Source of the DNA: Stemphylium vesicarium
Taxonomy: Eukaryota; Ascomycota; Dothideomycetes; Pleosporales; Pleosporaceae
Length of the DNA: 64,000 nucleotides
Direction of reading: 5' to 3'
Assembly: GCA_004380135.1 (NCBI GenBank)
Contig: QXCR01000109.1
Location: 1 to 64,000, forward strand
The notes below the pieces were generated by a model, which was not told where the DNA came from, made no database searches, and was given only the letters and a program-made list of their open reading frames with translations. Each line of letters begins with the position of its first letter. The first letter of the stretch is position 1. This document shows, in pieces, positions 21,949-32,823 of the stretch. Position numbers and translations under genes: made by a program.

Positions 21949-23720
21949 TTATAGCGTCTGTCTGAAGCCTTCTTGACCCTCCAAGACCCTCTCGCCCCGA
22001 TCAGCCTGGCGATTCGCTCGTCGATAGACCCAAAAGTTCTTCAATACATGCAGTATACTGAGGACTTGAGTTGCGATAACAACAGCCATGGCAGGTCTAT
22101 TCCATTAGTCGTTGATTCTGGCCAAGAGGTGATCGCGTCCCATGCAGACTCACATGTACTTTGGCGCATCCTGCTGCCTAAAGATATTCGAAGCCGCAAT
22201 CCCACCGCACGCACCGCCACCAATCAACAGCGCACTCGCCACACTCCTCTTCATCTGCCCGACGATATTATTGTGCATATAGCTCAATATACTGGGCACA
22301 TTTGCATTCGCACCGCTAACCCCCAGAAAAACACCCGCATACCGTGCGCGCGCGTTACCCAGAAAAGCCATCATACACACCCCAACGACTGCCCACGCGC
22401 AGTTGAAGATGATAATAGCGCCACGCATCCGGTACCGATCTGCAACCCACGCGGTGCCGAACATCCACCCCGCAGCCAGCACGTATGGCGGGAACGATAG
22501 GATCTGGCTCATAGCAACAGAATACCGCATATCATTCCGCAGGATGATGGGCAGGAAGTAGCCCCAGCTGTATGCGACGACGTTGTTGAGCAGGTAAAGC
22601 CAGGCGTACTCCCAGATCTTCCAGTCGCGCAGGTGGGTGCGGATCGTGTGCCAGGAAAGTTTGTCAGCAAGAGCGTCGCCGCGGTCGCGCTGGATGCGGG
22701 ATAGGATGATTGAGGATTCCGAGGAAGTGAGGAAGCGGCGCTTGGTTATCGGGCTGGGGTTGCTGGCTTGGTCTGGGAAACCGATTATGGTTATGTAGCC
22801 GACGAGGCCGAGGAGGACGGTTATTGCGCCTTCCTGAATGGCGGCTGTTAGCGGTGAACACTCGGCTGTGTGATTGAAGGAGGAGGGGAGATGTTACAAT
22901 GGCAAAGATCCACTGCCACCCATTTAGCCCACCTATTCCTTTCATCTCACTCAGTCCCCACGCGAGGATATTCGAGAACCCGCTTGCGAGCAACGCGAGT
23001 AGATAGAAGCCGCTGAACCGCTTCTGCACTTCGAATCGCACGTACCAGCAGCTGAGCAGGAACACGCAACCCGGATAGTACCCGGCTTCTAGCACGCCGA
23101 GGATGATTCTGCATCCTAGGGCTTGCGTCCAGGTAGTGGTGAAACCCATGCCGATGGTTACGCCGCCCCAGCATACGACGAGCGAGGGAAGCCATACCGC
23201 GGGGCCGAGAGCCCGAATAATTACGTTGGCAGGAAACTGGAATATTATATAAGGAATAAAGAAGATCATTGTGAGAATCGAGTAGCGGGATCCGATGGAG
23301 AGGCCGAGGTCTTCGTCCATGCCTGCTATACGTGCCTGTGGTGATTACCAGTCAGCGCCTGATCTTGCGATTCTTGCTTGTAGAGTGGGAATCATACGTT
23401 TGGGAGGTTCACGCGGTCGATTAGGGCAAAAGCGTAGATTACGGCGAGGGTTGGCAGGAGTCGGAGGTCTATTTTTCGGATTATACGACGGGTTTCCTTG
23501 TCGTCTGCTTCGTAGGGTGACGATGTTTGTCCTCCTGGGGACTCAAGGGCTTGGTCTGGAGCATTTTCGATGTCAATACCGTTATCTTTACTGCCATGGC
23601 CATTCTCCCTGAAATTGAGCTTGGAGTTGTGTCAGCAGGTTGAATGAATGTGAAGATTTGGTGTGTTGCACTCACATGCTCTCTTCGTTCAGCTTCGAGA
23701 TCCTTTTGCTTGTGCGACAT
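21949..23720 (-). CDS. MFS permease, Dal5 (anion:cation symporter) family
   Basis: Five exons (23720-23676, 23619-23398, 23335-22898, 22833-22154, 22096-21949) with introns of 52-64 nt give 510 aa. All junctions are GT..AG and in phase. The cytosolic N-terminus leads to RRIIRKIDLRLLPTLAVIYA, the conserved first-helix region of allantoate/nicotinate-type permeases. DEDLGLSIGSRYS, the loop 2-3 region and about twelve hydrophobic helices follow. The last exon restores the final helix (YIPAMAVVIATQVLSILHV) and a basic tail. Dal5 relatives move allantoate, vitamins and other organic anions; the substrate here cannot be read from sequence. Confidence 0.88.
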
Positions 23721-24839
23721 TTTTTAATCTACTAAAGAAGCAGTAGTCATTGATGCATTCCTCCAACGGTGTTCTGAAGCTTCTTATCGTCGCATATTTC
23801 GCACTGGCGACATGGTAGTTCCCCGCCAAACGTCTCCCGAATCGCGGGGTGACATGCACATCTTTGCCTCTTACGTGGCAGTTATTCCACTTCCTGAGGC
23901 AGCACCTCGCTTGAATACCACTTCTTGCACTTAGCTTCATGCGCTCTTCCCTGTGGAGGCAATGCTTCAGTAGCGGAGAGGGGTCTTGGCTGGGAGGATG
24001 CGCGTGCCAAGCAGAGCTAGTCATGACGTAGATTGACTCGAGTGCGCTATGTCAGCGTCGGTAAAGTCAAAGAAAATAGCTAGACGAGGGATTCAGAGCC
24101 GCTCCAGGCGTTCGTCGTGTTACTTTCCACTGTTCCAAGACCGCTTTTACGTCTATCGGCAATCCAAGGAGTGTGAGAACGGTCGGTGTTATGTCACGCG
24201 GCCGTCTCTGATGCGATTTAGGATGCACCTTTCGTAACACTTCCTCCTGTCAAACTCTTGACTGAAACCGTCATCGGGTCTCGGTTCTAGTGAACTGGGA
24301 GAAGGTCCAAAGCAAGTATGCGGCGTAATGCAGGTGTGCGGGAATCGCCTTAAAGATCTCCAGCCCACTATCGACATAGTCCGGTTGCTGCTTGGCGATA
24401 TGGTTGTTGTACATAGCGAGGCCGTTTCAAAGTCTGCTCACCGTAAAGGTGGGCAGGTGTTTGAAATCAAGGGAATCTGAGGGCTGTGATCAGCGTCTTG
24501 CGTGACTGACTAGCTTCGCCACGTGACTCCCGCTAGACACTCGTTGAGGCAACCATCTCCCTCGTACCTGCAGCGTCCAAGGTACCTCCATTCTCATCCT
24601 CAAAAGACCAAACGCACACGACAACTACTATATAGTTATACGTAGACCCGAGAGATCGCATATGAATCAGGCGATATCTGCAAGAACGGGCCGCTGGAAT
24701 CACACGCGACGTATACGCGCGGCTGCCTCGAGAAGCATTCACACCCATAGATCATTTCCTGTTACGAATCACTCGAGGATCACAATCTTGCAGTATTTAT
24801 CTTCTATTTCTTCTGCATCTAACTAACAGCTGACAAGCG
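23721..24839. other. Intergenic, 1.1 kb
   Basis: Upstream of the permease gene and downstream of the GH47 gene. A minus-strand frame of 47 codons (24414-24271, starting MYNNHIAKQQPDYVDSGLEI) looks protein-like but has no recognisable family and is not called as a gene. Confidence 0.4.
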
Positions 24840-26627
24840 CTATGACCGCGGGACGCGAAATGGATGAGCTTCCGTATTGAAGACCCATTCGTCGAGGCTT
24901 ATCGTGTCAGGCCCACTGAAGATCAAGTAAAGATACTTCAACGTTTCAGCCAGCCAAAAGCTTTCCATGCTATCCTCCAGCTCCGGAGGGTCTATCGTCA
25001 CGTCTCGTATCGCAGCGTTGGCATATTCCGTCGCGGTGATGTTTTCTATCGCTTGAAACATCTCCCAAGCTTGATCTTGGTACGCTGAGTCCCCAGTGAT
25101 GCGATACATATAGAAGACTGACTCAATGGCTTCGGGGCGCAAGATATACCGGGCGTCATCTATCTTACTGAACGGGCTTGCACCGGGCTCTTCGGTGTAT
25201 TCGCACTCGTCGAGGTCCGGGCAGGCTTGCATAGAGAATACTTCCGGCATTATTCCAAGTGGCGAATGTTTGTACGTATATATGCATCCATCGGTGAGCT
25301 TACGACCCGAGTTTACGTGGGTTTCGTTCCCAGTCAGTCGCCCACCTAAGCCGAGCATACCCCCAGCGAAGCATACCAGATGCTGGCCCGTGTCATCTCT
25401 TCTTCCATCCTCCCAGACGCTACTGGTGACGAGTATGTCCGCCTTGTCTTCAATTCTCGGGCGAAAGATCGTACGACCAATGACGGTTGACATGGCATAC
25501 TCGTACATCCGATTGTATTGTGCAGCCGCCTCTCCAACACCGCCTAGGAGTTGGTACATCTTTGGGAGGTACTCGTACGCGGAATCAGACATGGCACCGA
25601 GGCTAAACTGATCGCCCCTTGTCAGATCTGGACCCTTTACATTGATCCCCACTGGCCACATGCCTGGAAGCTTTGTAAGATTTTGTTGCTCGTCGAGGAC
25701 GTTGCTGATCCGCGATATGGCGTCAAAATAGCGCATATCTCCCGTAAGTTGAGACAAGCGAGTGAACTCGACACTAGCCGATGCCAGCTCCGCTATGATA
25801 CCAGACTCTGCTGGTAATTGTTGCTGGCCATCTATCGCTCTCTGCGGGTTCCACCTTGTAACGGGCATCCGGTTCGGTGTGTCGTATGATGCGTAAGCCA
25901 TATCCCCGACTTCCATCGCTTTTTGAAGCAAGCGCGCATCCTTGCATTCGGATACATCGTAAGCAGCGATGAAGCCACCAAGATATCTTATGATGGTCTC
26001 GAACATATTGACGTCTTCAGAACCTCGGGGGCCAAAATCGATGCTCACGGCAGCGTCTACAGCTTCTATAAATTCCTCTTCCATACCCATGATCTGGAGA
26101 GTATCCAGACTGTCGACTAATGTGGCTCCCCATCCGCCAAAAGTGTCTTTCGAATCACCCGAAATTGGCGCCAGCTCATCTTTCATCCACGCCAAGCTCC
26201 TGTACGACTTCCAACATCGTTGGAATGTTCTCTTGACAGCTTCTTTTCGTGACTGGCTCTTCTCGATATCTTCGCGTGATGTTGCAAAGTCGGCGTTCTG
26301 AACACGTGACAATGAAGAAGGTTGTCCCGTAGGTAAGCTTGTATACGAGTCCACCGGGTTCTGGACGGGGATTTGTCTCCAATCGAAGCGGCCTCGACTG
26401 TCTGGTGTTATCGCAGGCTGTGGTGGCGCAACAGGACAACCGCCAGTTTGGTATTTCTTCGCTTTGCTGGAAGAATGAGAAGACCTCGATAGTGTGAGGC
26501 TCGTAGACAAGATTACCGCAATGCATAAGAGAAAGACTGCGGTGGCGAAAAGTATTTGTCGTTTCCAACGAGTGTAGAACATTTCCAGTTTCGCCGCGCA
26601 GACATTGCGCGGAGCGTGTACTTTCAT
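24840..26627 (-). CDS. GH47 alpha-1,2-mannosidase, type II membrane protein
   Basis: Single exon, 595 aa from the ATG at 26627 (MKVHAPRN). The open frame upstream of that has no ATG. A basic N-terminus precedes one transmembrane anchor (about residues 25-47), then a Ser-rich stem and the (aa)7-barrel domain. GH47 marks include GGWGATLVDSLDTLQIMGM, GPRGSEDVNMFETIIRYLGG, CFAGGMLGLGGR, RPEAIESVFYMYR and the terminal FNTEAHPF, whose Thr binds the catalytic Ca2+. It would trim Man9 N-glycans in the ER or Golgi. EMTPE-like and Cys positions fit class I enzymes. Several paralogues are usual in such fungi. Confidence 0.9.
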   Translation of the reverse strand: MKVHAPRNVCAAKLEMFYTRWKRQILFATAVFLLCIAVILSTSLTLSRSSHSSSKAKKYQTGGCPVAPPQPAITPDSRGRFDWRQIPVQNPVDSYTSLPTGQPSSLSRVQNADFATSREDIEKSQSRKEAVKRTFQRCWKSYRSLAWMKDELAPISGDSKDTFGGWGATLVDSLDTLQIMGMEEEFIEAVDAAVSIDFGPRGSEDVNMFETIIRYLGGFIAAYDVSECKDARLLQKAMEVGDMAYASYDTPNRMPVTRWNPQRAIDGQQQLPAESGIIAELASASVEFTRLSQLTGDMRYFDAISRISNVLDEQQNLTKLPGMWPVGINVKGPDLTRGDQFSLGAMSDSAYEYLPKMYQLLGGVGEAAAQYNRMYEYAMSTVIGRTIFRPRIEDKADILVTSSVWEDGRRDDTGQHLVCFAGGMLGLGGRLTGNETHVNSGRKLTDGCIYTYKHSPLGIMPEVFSMQACPDLDECEYTEEPGASPFSKIDDARYILRPEAIESVFYMYRITGDSAYQDQAWEMFQAIENITATEYANAAIRDVTIDPPELEDSMESFWLAETLKYLYLIFSGPDTISLDEWVFNTEAHPFRVPRS

Positions 26628-27629
26628 AGAAAGGAAGAGGGTGAGTCTGTTCAAAGGAACAAAGAAGAAACCTAATAACACAACTGCCCGTGCCGCTCTC
26701 GGGAAACGAAAATCACATAGAGTACATTTCTCCGGCTATTCATAGCTATCGTGTTTTAAACGTGGCGGCTACGTCGAGCCTTTAGACTGATCGGGCAAAT
26801 TGCGACGGCGGCGTTCGCGGGCTAGTGTACTGTTCTAACCTTTATTTGGAGCCAATTGACAGGGCGCGCGATCCTACCAACTCGGCTGGGCGGCCGCACT
26901 CGCGCCGAAGCATCAATTTGTCCAATTAAAACGCCGCGGGTGAGGGAACGGCGCATGGCGATGATTTTCACGTTGGTGTTGGTTTGGTCAGGTGCGCAAA
27001 TGCCGAGGTATGTGATTGCTGTTTTCACGACCTTTTCGGACCCCCGTCATTATTTTGAACCTCGATTTTCTTCAAAATCCCTTCCATCAACCAGCATAAC
27101 TTCGAGGGTAGCTTTTATTGGTACCTGCGCACAGATATGACGATGTCATGATCACGTGGCGGCGCCACCACGGCGAGCTCTACGGTAGAGCAGATCAGGC
27201 CAGGAAGGACTTTTGCATAGACAGGTTTCACGATAACACTCATGTTAAGGCATCTGTCACCTAACAAGCTCTCTGGCTAGGGCCCATAACTACGTATAAT
27301 CACGGATTGTCAGCGCCTTCGACTACAGACTCCCGTCCAAATTTTCTCTATTGCGCTCGTCATGGAGAGCTGCATTGAGGAATGGGACGATTGTAATCGT
27401 ATTGATATCGAAACTATGCCTACTGAGCGATCATTGCAAGGTTTCGTCGACGCCAGAACAAACCTTTTTGTTCACACCATGATCAGGACAGCAGCGAGCG
27501 TTGTTAAGGTGCAAGCGCGTTCGTAATACAGACTTTGTAGTACGCTCACATGCAACAAGCAGACGATACGCGCCCCTCCTGCCAGTGGCCCTCCACCAAC
27601 CCAAGCAATGCGCCTGCCACACACCTACC
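26628..27629. other. Gene-poor, start of the accessory stretch
   Basis: Promoter of the GH47 gene and then 1 kb without a recognisable gene. A 54-codon ATG frame at 27361-27525 (+) (MESCIEEWDDCNRIDIETMP) has no family match and is not called. Confidence 0.4.
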
Positions 27630-28010
27630 CTACCGAAATGCCACGAGTCGGACCTCAACGCTTTCACGAGGCTCATCTGTCGAATTAGGGTTATAGACGC
27701 CACAGTGGAAGTCACCTAGTACATTTGGTAAATGCCGAAGAGTTGTCATGCCTCGGTCGGGACTTACGAGCAAGCTTGCCAGTAGAGTCTGCCTGACGAG
27801 ACAGCACCAAATCTCTCGTAGTCTGATCCTTGATGTAGTACCATCGGTGTTCTTCGCTGTAATGCAGGAGCGAATTTTCGTCGATTCTGTCTCTTCAGAG
27901 GCCATCGTTGAGACGGAATATCGGATACTGGATCGATAGTTCTCCAGTCGCATACTGCTAGCGGTCAGTCGTTATCGAGGCCTTCGAGAGGTTGACACAA
28001 TGAGGACAAT
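27630..28010 (-). pseudogene. Relic of a CmcJ/AsaB-like oxygenase (C-terminal part)
   Basis: Read on the minus strand, PLAVCDWRTIDPVSDI appears just after an in-frame TGA (27967-27965) that occupies a probable Trp site (DND-stop-PLAV). A frameshift follows, then another TGA (27897), then HYSEEHRWYYIKDQTTRDLV. A 52-nt intron (27767-27716, GTAAGT..ACTAG) still splices in phase to FHCGVYNPN and the end PRESVEVRLVAF. This order is that of the C-terminus of CmcJ-like (cephem methoxylase-like, AsaB) non-haem oxygenases common in fungal secondary metabolism. The N-terminal two-thirds is not recognisable upstream. The gene is dead. Confidence 0.75.
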
Positions 28011-29719
28011 GTTATTCTACTGGATGAACAAAACGTGTCGCGCAAAGTCTTTGTCCCTTCAAAAATCTTACTATCCCAGAAAAGAAACTCCGATTTGCAT
28101 GTGCGCACCCCTGACTGAACCGTCGCTATGCAGTATTCTTGCCGGCTGTTTATACTCCGGGTTGTGCGTTCTCACTTTATCTTGGAAGTCGGGATCCCTT
28201 TTTGAAACTACTGAATTCGATTAACAGCGAGAGGCATTTCTATTCTGAAATTATTTCACCGTTTTAGAAAGCTAACAATGCAAGTATTCTAAATAGCTTA
28301 TCTGGGAAATTGGGTAGCTGAAAATCATATCGATACAGGGAGAAAGGGTTTCAATTCGTGTCTGCATTGGGTTATCAGCGAGAGGGGATACACAAGGGCC
28401 AAGGCGGCTTCCATCAGCTACTCGATACAAGGCTATCTGAAAGTCGAAGTAATCGTGTAGGTGTTTAGGAATGGGATCTTTGCAAATGGGTGCAGCTAAT
28501 TCTCCTCTACAGTATGGCGGGGTATTAGAAACCATTGACGTCACAGAAATTATGTACGACCCTTCAAGGTCTTTGCCGAAGCATCGCGTGGCCATGTATC
28601 AATCTTCCTCTGTCAACTGCGGCGATGATAACGGCGTAGGGATACATGTTAACAAAGACGGTAAACACGTATTCAGTCGAGAGCTGTCATGCAAGCCGCT
28701 AGCGTCCACCCTACTTCCAACGCCATGCGGAGTAAGCTCCGTCACTCTTACCGTCGACCTCACCAAAGCACCAGAAGGTTCCACTGCTCTCTTCTAAACA
28801 TGTAACAACGGACACGGTGAGTATAACTTGATAATTAATGAAGGGAGCAACGGTGATAAATGGAATTGAAGTGGCCAAGAAAGCATTAAGCTGACTCCGC
28901 TTAAGCACTCTCAAGAAGCTTTTTAGTCCGACTCTGCACAGGCCATGTAAGCTTACAGATTGTTAATCGCTTATTCGCTAGGCACAGACTCTTACAGCTA
29001 TAAATTTCTGGATCCATACTTCCATCGCAACCAGCCGTGGTCATCCGAGCCATGACAGTCTGGCGAGTACTTAGTTTACACTACTGAGGCGAGCCTAGAG
29101 CCCGTGTTAAAACTTTAAACAAGCAATAGTCTTCGGCCTAAGAGCGTTGGGAATACAGTAACCAATGTATTCTTGTAATCATTAGACTTCGCAAGTTCGT
29201 GTTGTGCTTTACCGTACCGTTGTAACGGGCTGAGCCCGAGGTCACATGACTAGGCTGCCGGCCTAGTCGCTTCCCTACCTTCGGTCCCTCACCTTGCCTC
29301 AGCAGCACGTGGACCGTGCGCGAACATAAATAACATGAGATGGCGGACCACCTATCTCTCTTTCTCCTTATCTTGACTGTAAATAGCATCTGGGTTAGGT
29401 AGCTGGAATACAGTGCCTACAGACCGTTCACAACCGTCAGCGGTTGATGCGTTGTTGTACGAGCATGAACAAGATGCCAAATACGGTACGGCTCTCTCTC
29501 GCTGTGATCCGCGCGGGTTAGTATATAAGATATGCTCAACGTCTCAAATTTTCTACTCATCCAGCAGATCCAGAATCTCCTTCCTACGTTAACACACCGT
29601 CGCTCACTCCCCTAAGCAAGGCCATCCACCACCCTTCCAAACAAGAAACAATGTATTCGTCTCGCAACTGCCTCCATCCCACCCAGCCCAACTAACTCCG
29701 CCTAGCCCTCGTCCGAAAA
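28011..29719. other. Gene-poor accessory stretch, 1.7 kb
   Basis: No gene is supported. A plus-strand frame at 28471-28797 (MGSLQMGAANSPLQYGGVLE) lacks any motif. AT-rich patches occur near 28000-28300 and 28800-29160. GTATATAAGA at 29521-29530 followed by a CT-rich leader probably forms the promoter of the small secreted protein gene downstream. Confidence 0.4.
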
Positions 29720-30040
29720 ATGCGTTTTCTCCCCCTCGCCCTCTTCGCCTCCAGCGCTACGGCTTGCTACCAAACAAGCAAGTGCTCCGCTCCCAACGGC
29801 CCCGACATCGCCGTCCAGCCCAACGGCGTAAACGACCCCGAGCACAACCAATCCCAGTTTACTGTTGTTTTCGACGATGGGAAATACGGGCCTAACACGC
29901 GCGTCGGAATGGTCAATGATCTCCGCTGCAATGCTGGATTGTGCCGCCCAAGCAGGAGTGTGATCTTGATGCTACGGGGGTGGGTATTTGGTGGAAGCAA
30001 TCTTGCTCTTCTTAGAGGCGGACATTACTGTACACGATAG
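29720..30040 (+). CDS. Candidate small secreted cysteine-containing protein, probably frameshifted
   Basis: The ATG opens a classic signal peptide (MRFLPLALFASSATA) followed by CYQTSKC and a Gly/Asn/Asp-rich body up to NDLRCNAG, about 75 residues. As it stands the frame then runs through an Arg/Leu-rich stretch to a stop at 30040. The +1-shifted frame right at that point reads WIVPPKQECDLDATG and ends WWKQSCSS at 30015 with two further cysteines, which looks like the true C-terminus. One missing base near 29940 would explain this. It has the general form of a secreted effector-like protein; no homologue is recognised. A TATA element lies 190 bp upstream. Confidence 0.5.
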   Translation: MRFLPLALFASSATACYQTSKCSAPNGPDIAVQPNGVNDPEHNQSQFTVVFDDGKYGPNTRVGMVNDLRCNAGLCRPSRSVILMLRGWVFGGSNLALLRGGHYCTR

Positions 30041-30633
30041 GGTAGATTGAGCATAGGGGATTTGATGCGTGTCGAATGAAAAAGTCTTTGTTCGATTTGA
30101 GAGTCCCTGCTCGTACGTTGCAAGTGAGATCGAGACGAATCACAAGAAGATTCACCTGAAATTGCTTGCAAGAGTCATAGAGTCAGTGGCTGATAGTGAA
30201 TGTAACTAAAACGAAACGGCGGGGTGCAAGATTGGGGGTCACCTCTAAGTATCATGACAGCCTTCGCTATTTCGGTACAATCTTCGTGTTTCTTCTTTTG
30301 CCATTCACATCAACACGATTACTTTGGCTCCATGCTCATTGGAATCGCAGCCACCAGAACGTTTTTGCGACAACACACCCCTAAAGCCCGCAAATCATTA
30401 CATTTTTAATATCAGCTGCAGGTGCAGGAGACTGGAATCCCACGAGGGCGACGAAGCAATCACATAGATCACGTAGGAGATACTCCTGACGGCAAGACTA
30501 CAATTCCGCGATCGGATTCAAACGTCTCTGCACGAAAGAGCCGATAACTTTCGGAATCTGGTTAGGGAAGCCATCGAGTATCTGCTGCAAGATGCCTCAG
30601 CTCTGCTTGCCGTTCGTCGTATACGGCACAGTT
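30041..30633. other. Intergenic
   Basis: Between converging genes; no gene supported. Confidence 0.45.
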
Positions 30634-31615
30634 CTAGCCAGTCCCGTCATGTTGGAAGAGTGGTACAGTAACGGTACTTCCGCCAGTCGACGTCTTTGCC
30701 TCGACAACCGAAATATCCATACCCTGCGCATCCAGAAACTCCGCGTTGCCAACCGAGGCGAACACCAGGGGCGCATTGACATTAATCGCATAGACCCGTG
30801 CAGCCGCTAGGTTGGTCTCCAGAGACTCGAAAGGTTCTGCTTGAGGATCTGCTGCATCTGGTGTATCTGCAGCGAGAAAAAGTTACCATTGGGAAAATGC
30901 TGCTCTACCAATACGAAATTCGACATACACGGCGACGATGCAAGATGCAGTCTCAGCCTGCACTCGCATAATGAACGTCATCGCGGGGTGGAAATACTCC
31001 CAGCACTCTAGAATACTCCAGCGGCCATACGGCGTAGCTATGACCTGCAAGTCGGAGACTACCGTCTGCCCAGATAGTCCGCTCACCCCCCGAGGGGCAC
31101 AATTTGTGACGCACGAAGACCTCGCCGGATGGCGCAATAAGAGCTTGGCCCACATAAATCTTCCCGTCCTTTTTGTGGGAAAATGCAGGGGCGATGTAGG
31201 TTCCATGGTCCACGGCGGTTTTGACAAGCGAGTTCCCGACGTAATTTGCGAGCCACGGAGCCATAGTGACGTTTTCTGCCTTACCCGTTGGGGCCTGTAA
31301 CGTCGCTGTTACCCAATTGTCGTAAACACTCAGAGGCCCCATGCGACGTACCCCGGAAACCAAAACTCTGGAAAGACGATCAGAGTTTGCGCCATGGCTC
31401 ATGGCTTCCTTTATGAGTGTCACTCCTTTTTCAACTGTAGCGTTCAGATCGAACTTGACGCCAGTCCAGTTCTTGTTTAGAACTGGCATGGGAAAGTTTG
31501 CTGGCTCGGCGCGCACAATTGCAACAGTCAAGTTGTTGTAGTTTGGCGATGAGTTTGCGAGGACTTTGTTCGCAGTACCGAAAGAAAAAGGGAGAATCGG
31601 AAGAAATTCCATCAT
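30634..31615 (-). pseudogene. Decayed nitrilase/cyanide-hydratase family gene
   Basis: From the ATG at 31615 a signal-like N-terminus leads to LTVAIVRAEPANFP and EKGVTLIKEAMSHGAN. The catalytic-Glu block (IVFPEFWFPG, 31380-31351) is out of frame with this. The Lys block (VRHKLCPSGGERTIWADG) is back in the first frame. The Cys block (SILECWEYFHP, Cys codon 31005-31003) is shifted again into the frame of the Glu block. A 48-nt intron (GTATTG..CTGCAG) then leads to AARVYAINVNAPLVFASVG and a TAG at 30636-30634. So Glu, Lys and Cys of the triad are never encoded together. Nitrilases hydrolyse nitriles or cyanide; this copy cannot. Confidence 0.8.
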
Positions 31616-32823
31616 GACGATGATTGGGAAAGATTGCAGCAAGTTTTTGCAGACTGTTGGACATCGGATCTCAGAGTACTTGTAGTCTCCTTGAGATCAC
31701 GCAACTGACCCCAATGTGGAGAATAGCCGCAGGCGCTGTTTTCACGTCTAAGAAGATCCCCCGTACACGACCGATTCTTAGTGAAATCAAGATATTTCAT
31801 AGTCTGAAGATTACAAGAATCGATCTAGCGTGGGGTTAGTAACTTGGCTTGGGGAGAAACTTGGTGTTATGTCGCAAGAACGGAGTGAAAGTCAAGTTGG
31901 GCCGGCTGAGAGTTTTTGCCCACGATGCCGACGCCAAGTGCGCGCTCTTGTCAGAAAACTCGGGACACCTTCTGTCACGACGCTCTTATCGTGAGATCTA
32001 TCCCAACTGTTGTCATCATAGAGCGCGCCATGATACACGGCCAAAATTGCGGCATTCCGACATTTCAAGCATGCAACCTCTGGTGCAAGACCGATATGCT
32101 AGCCCTTCTCACCACAACCTTCTAACACGGACGTATGAACTCACTATGTGTCGAATTCTAAGCCCTACGAACCTACAAATTCTCCTATGATAAGGGATGT
32201 ATCTAGTAGCTAAGAGAGACCCTGGCATAATCCATTAGCTGATATCCAGCGCTTAGGTCAGGGAGATCGTTATCTCATATAAAAAAAAGGGGATCAGTGT
32301 TGCGAAGAAAACAACACAATCGACAAAGTAGATACAATCATAATGCCGATTGCGCCATCCGTTATCACCCCTTTTAGCGTCAACTAATCATACCTAGACC
32401 ATCTGCCGGCGTACATTTGCCAAAAGTGCCGTGCGCTGCCGAATCTGCTTGTCAGAAAATGCCATTGTACAGCGCCTAAACACAATATGAACTGTATCTA
32501 CCACCCGGAAAGCTAACAGTAACCTAGTCCGGTCCGCTACATACGTTAAGACATACGTTGCGGGCCATGACAAGACATCCAACTAGGCATCAAAAACCCG
32601 CTCATCCTTTCCTCCAAGATACACGTCAAGAAGCCCCTTCGAATCACCAAGCCTATCAAACCTCAAAGATCCCCTTTAGCTACAACAGAAACCCGCTCAT
32701 CTCACAAGCTGCCCTTTCACGGTCTACAATCTATCTAAAACTTGACAAAAGCCATAATCTCCCAAATCATACCTCTTGCCTAGAAACACTGACAACTCCC
32801 CTCTGCCTCATCTAATGCCCCTC
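31616..32823. other. Gene-poor stretch, 1.2 kb
   Basis: AT-rich in places (32160-32560) with an A-run near 32281. No open frame has a family signature. It separates two decayed genes and may itself contain old, unrecognisable remnants. Confidence 0.4.

Noticed and set aside
28471..28797. Plus-strand 108-codon frame in the accessory stretch
   Set aside because: No signal peptide, family motif or splice partner; may be chance or an unrecognisable relic.
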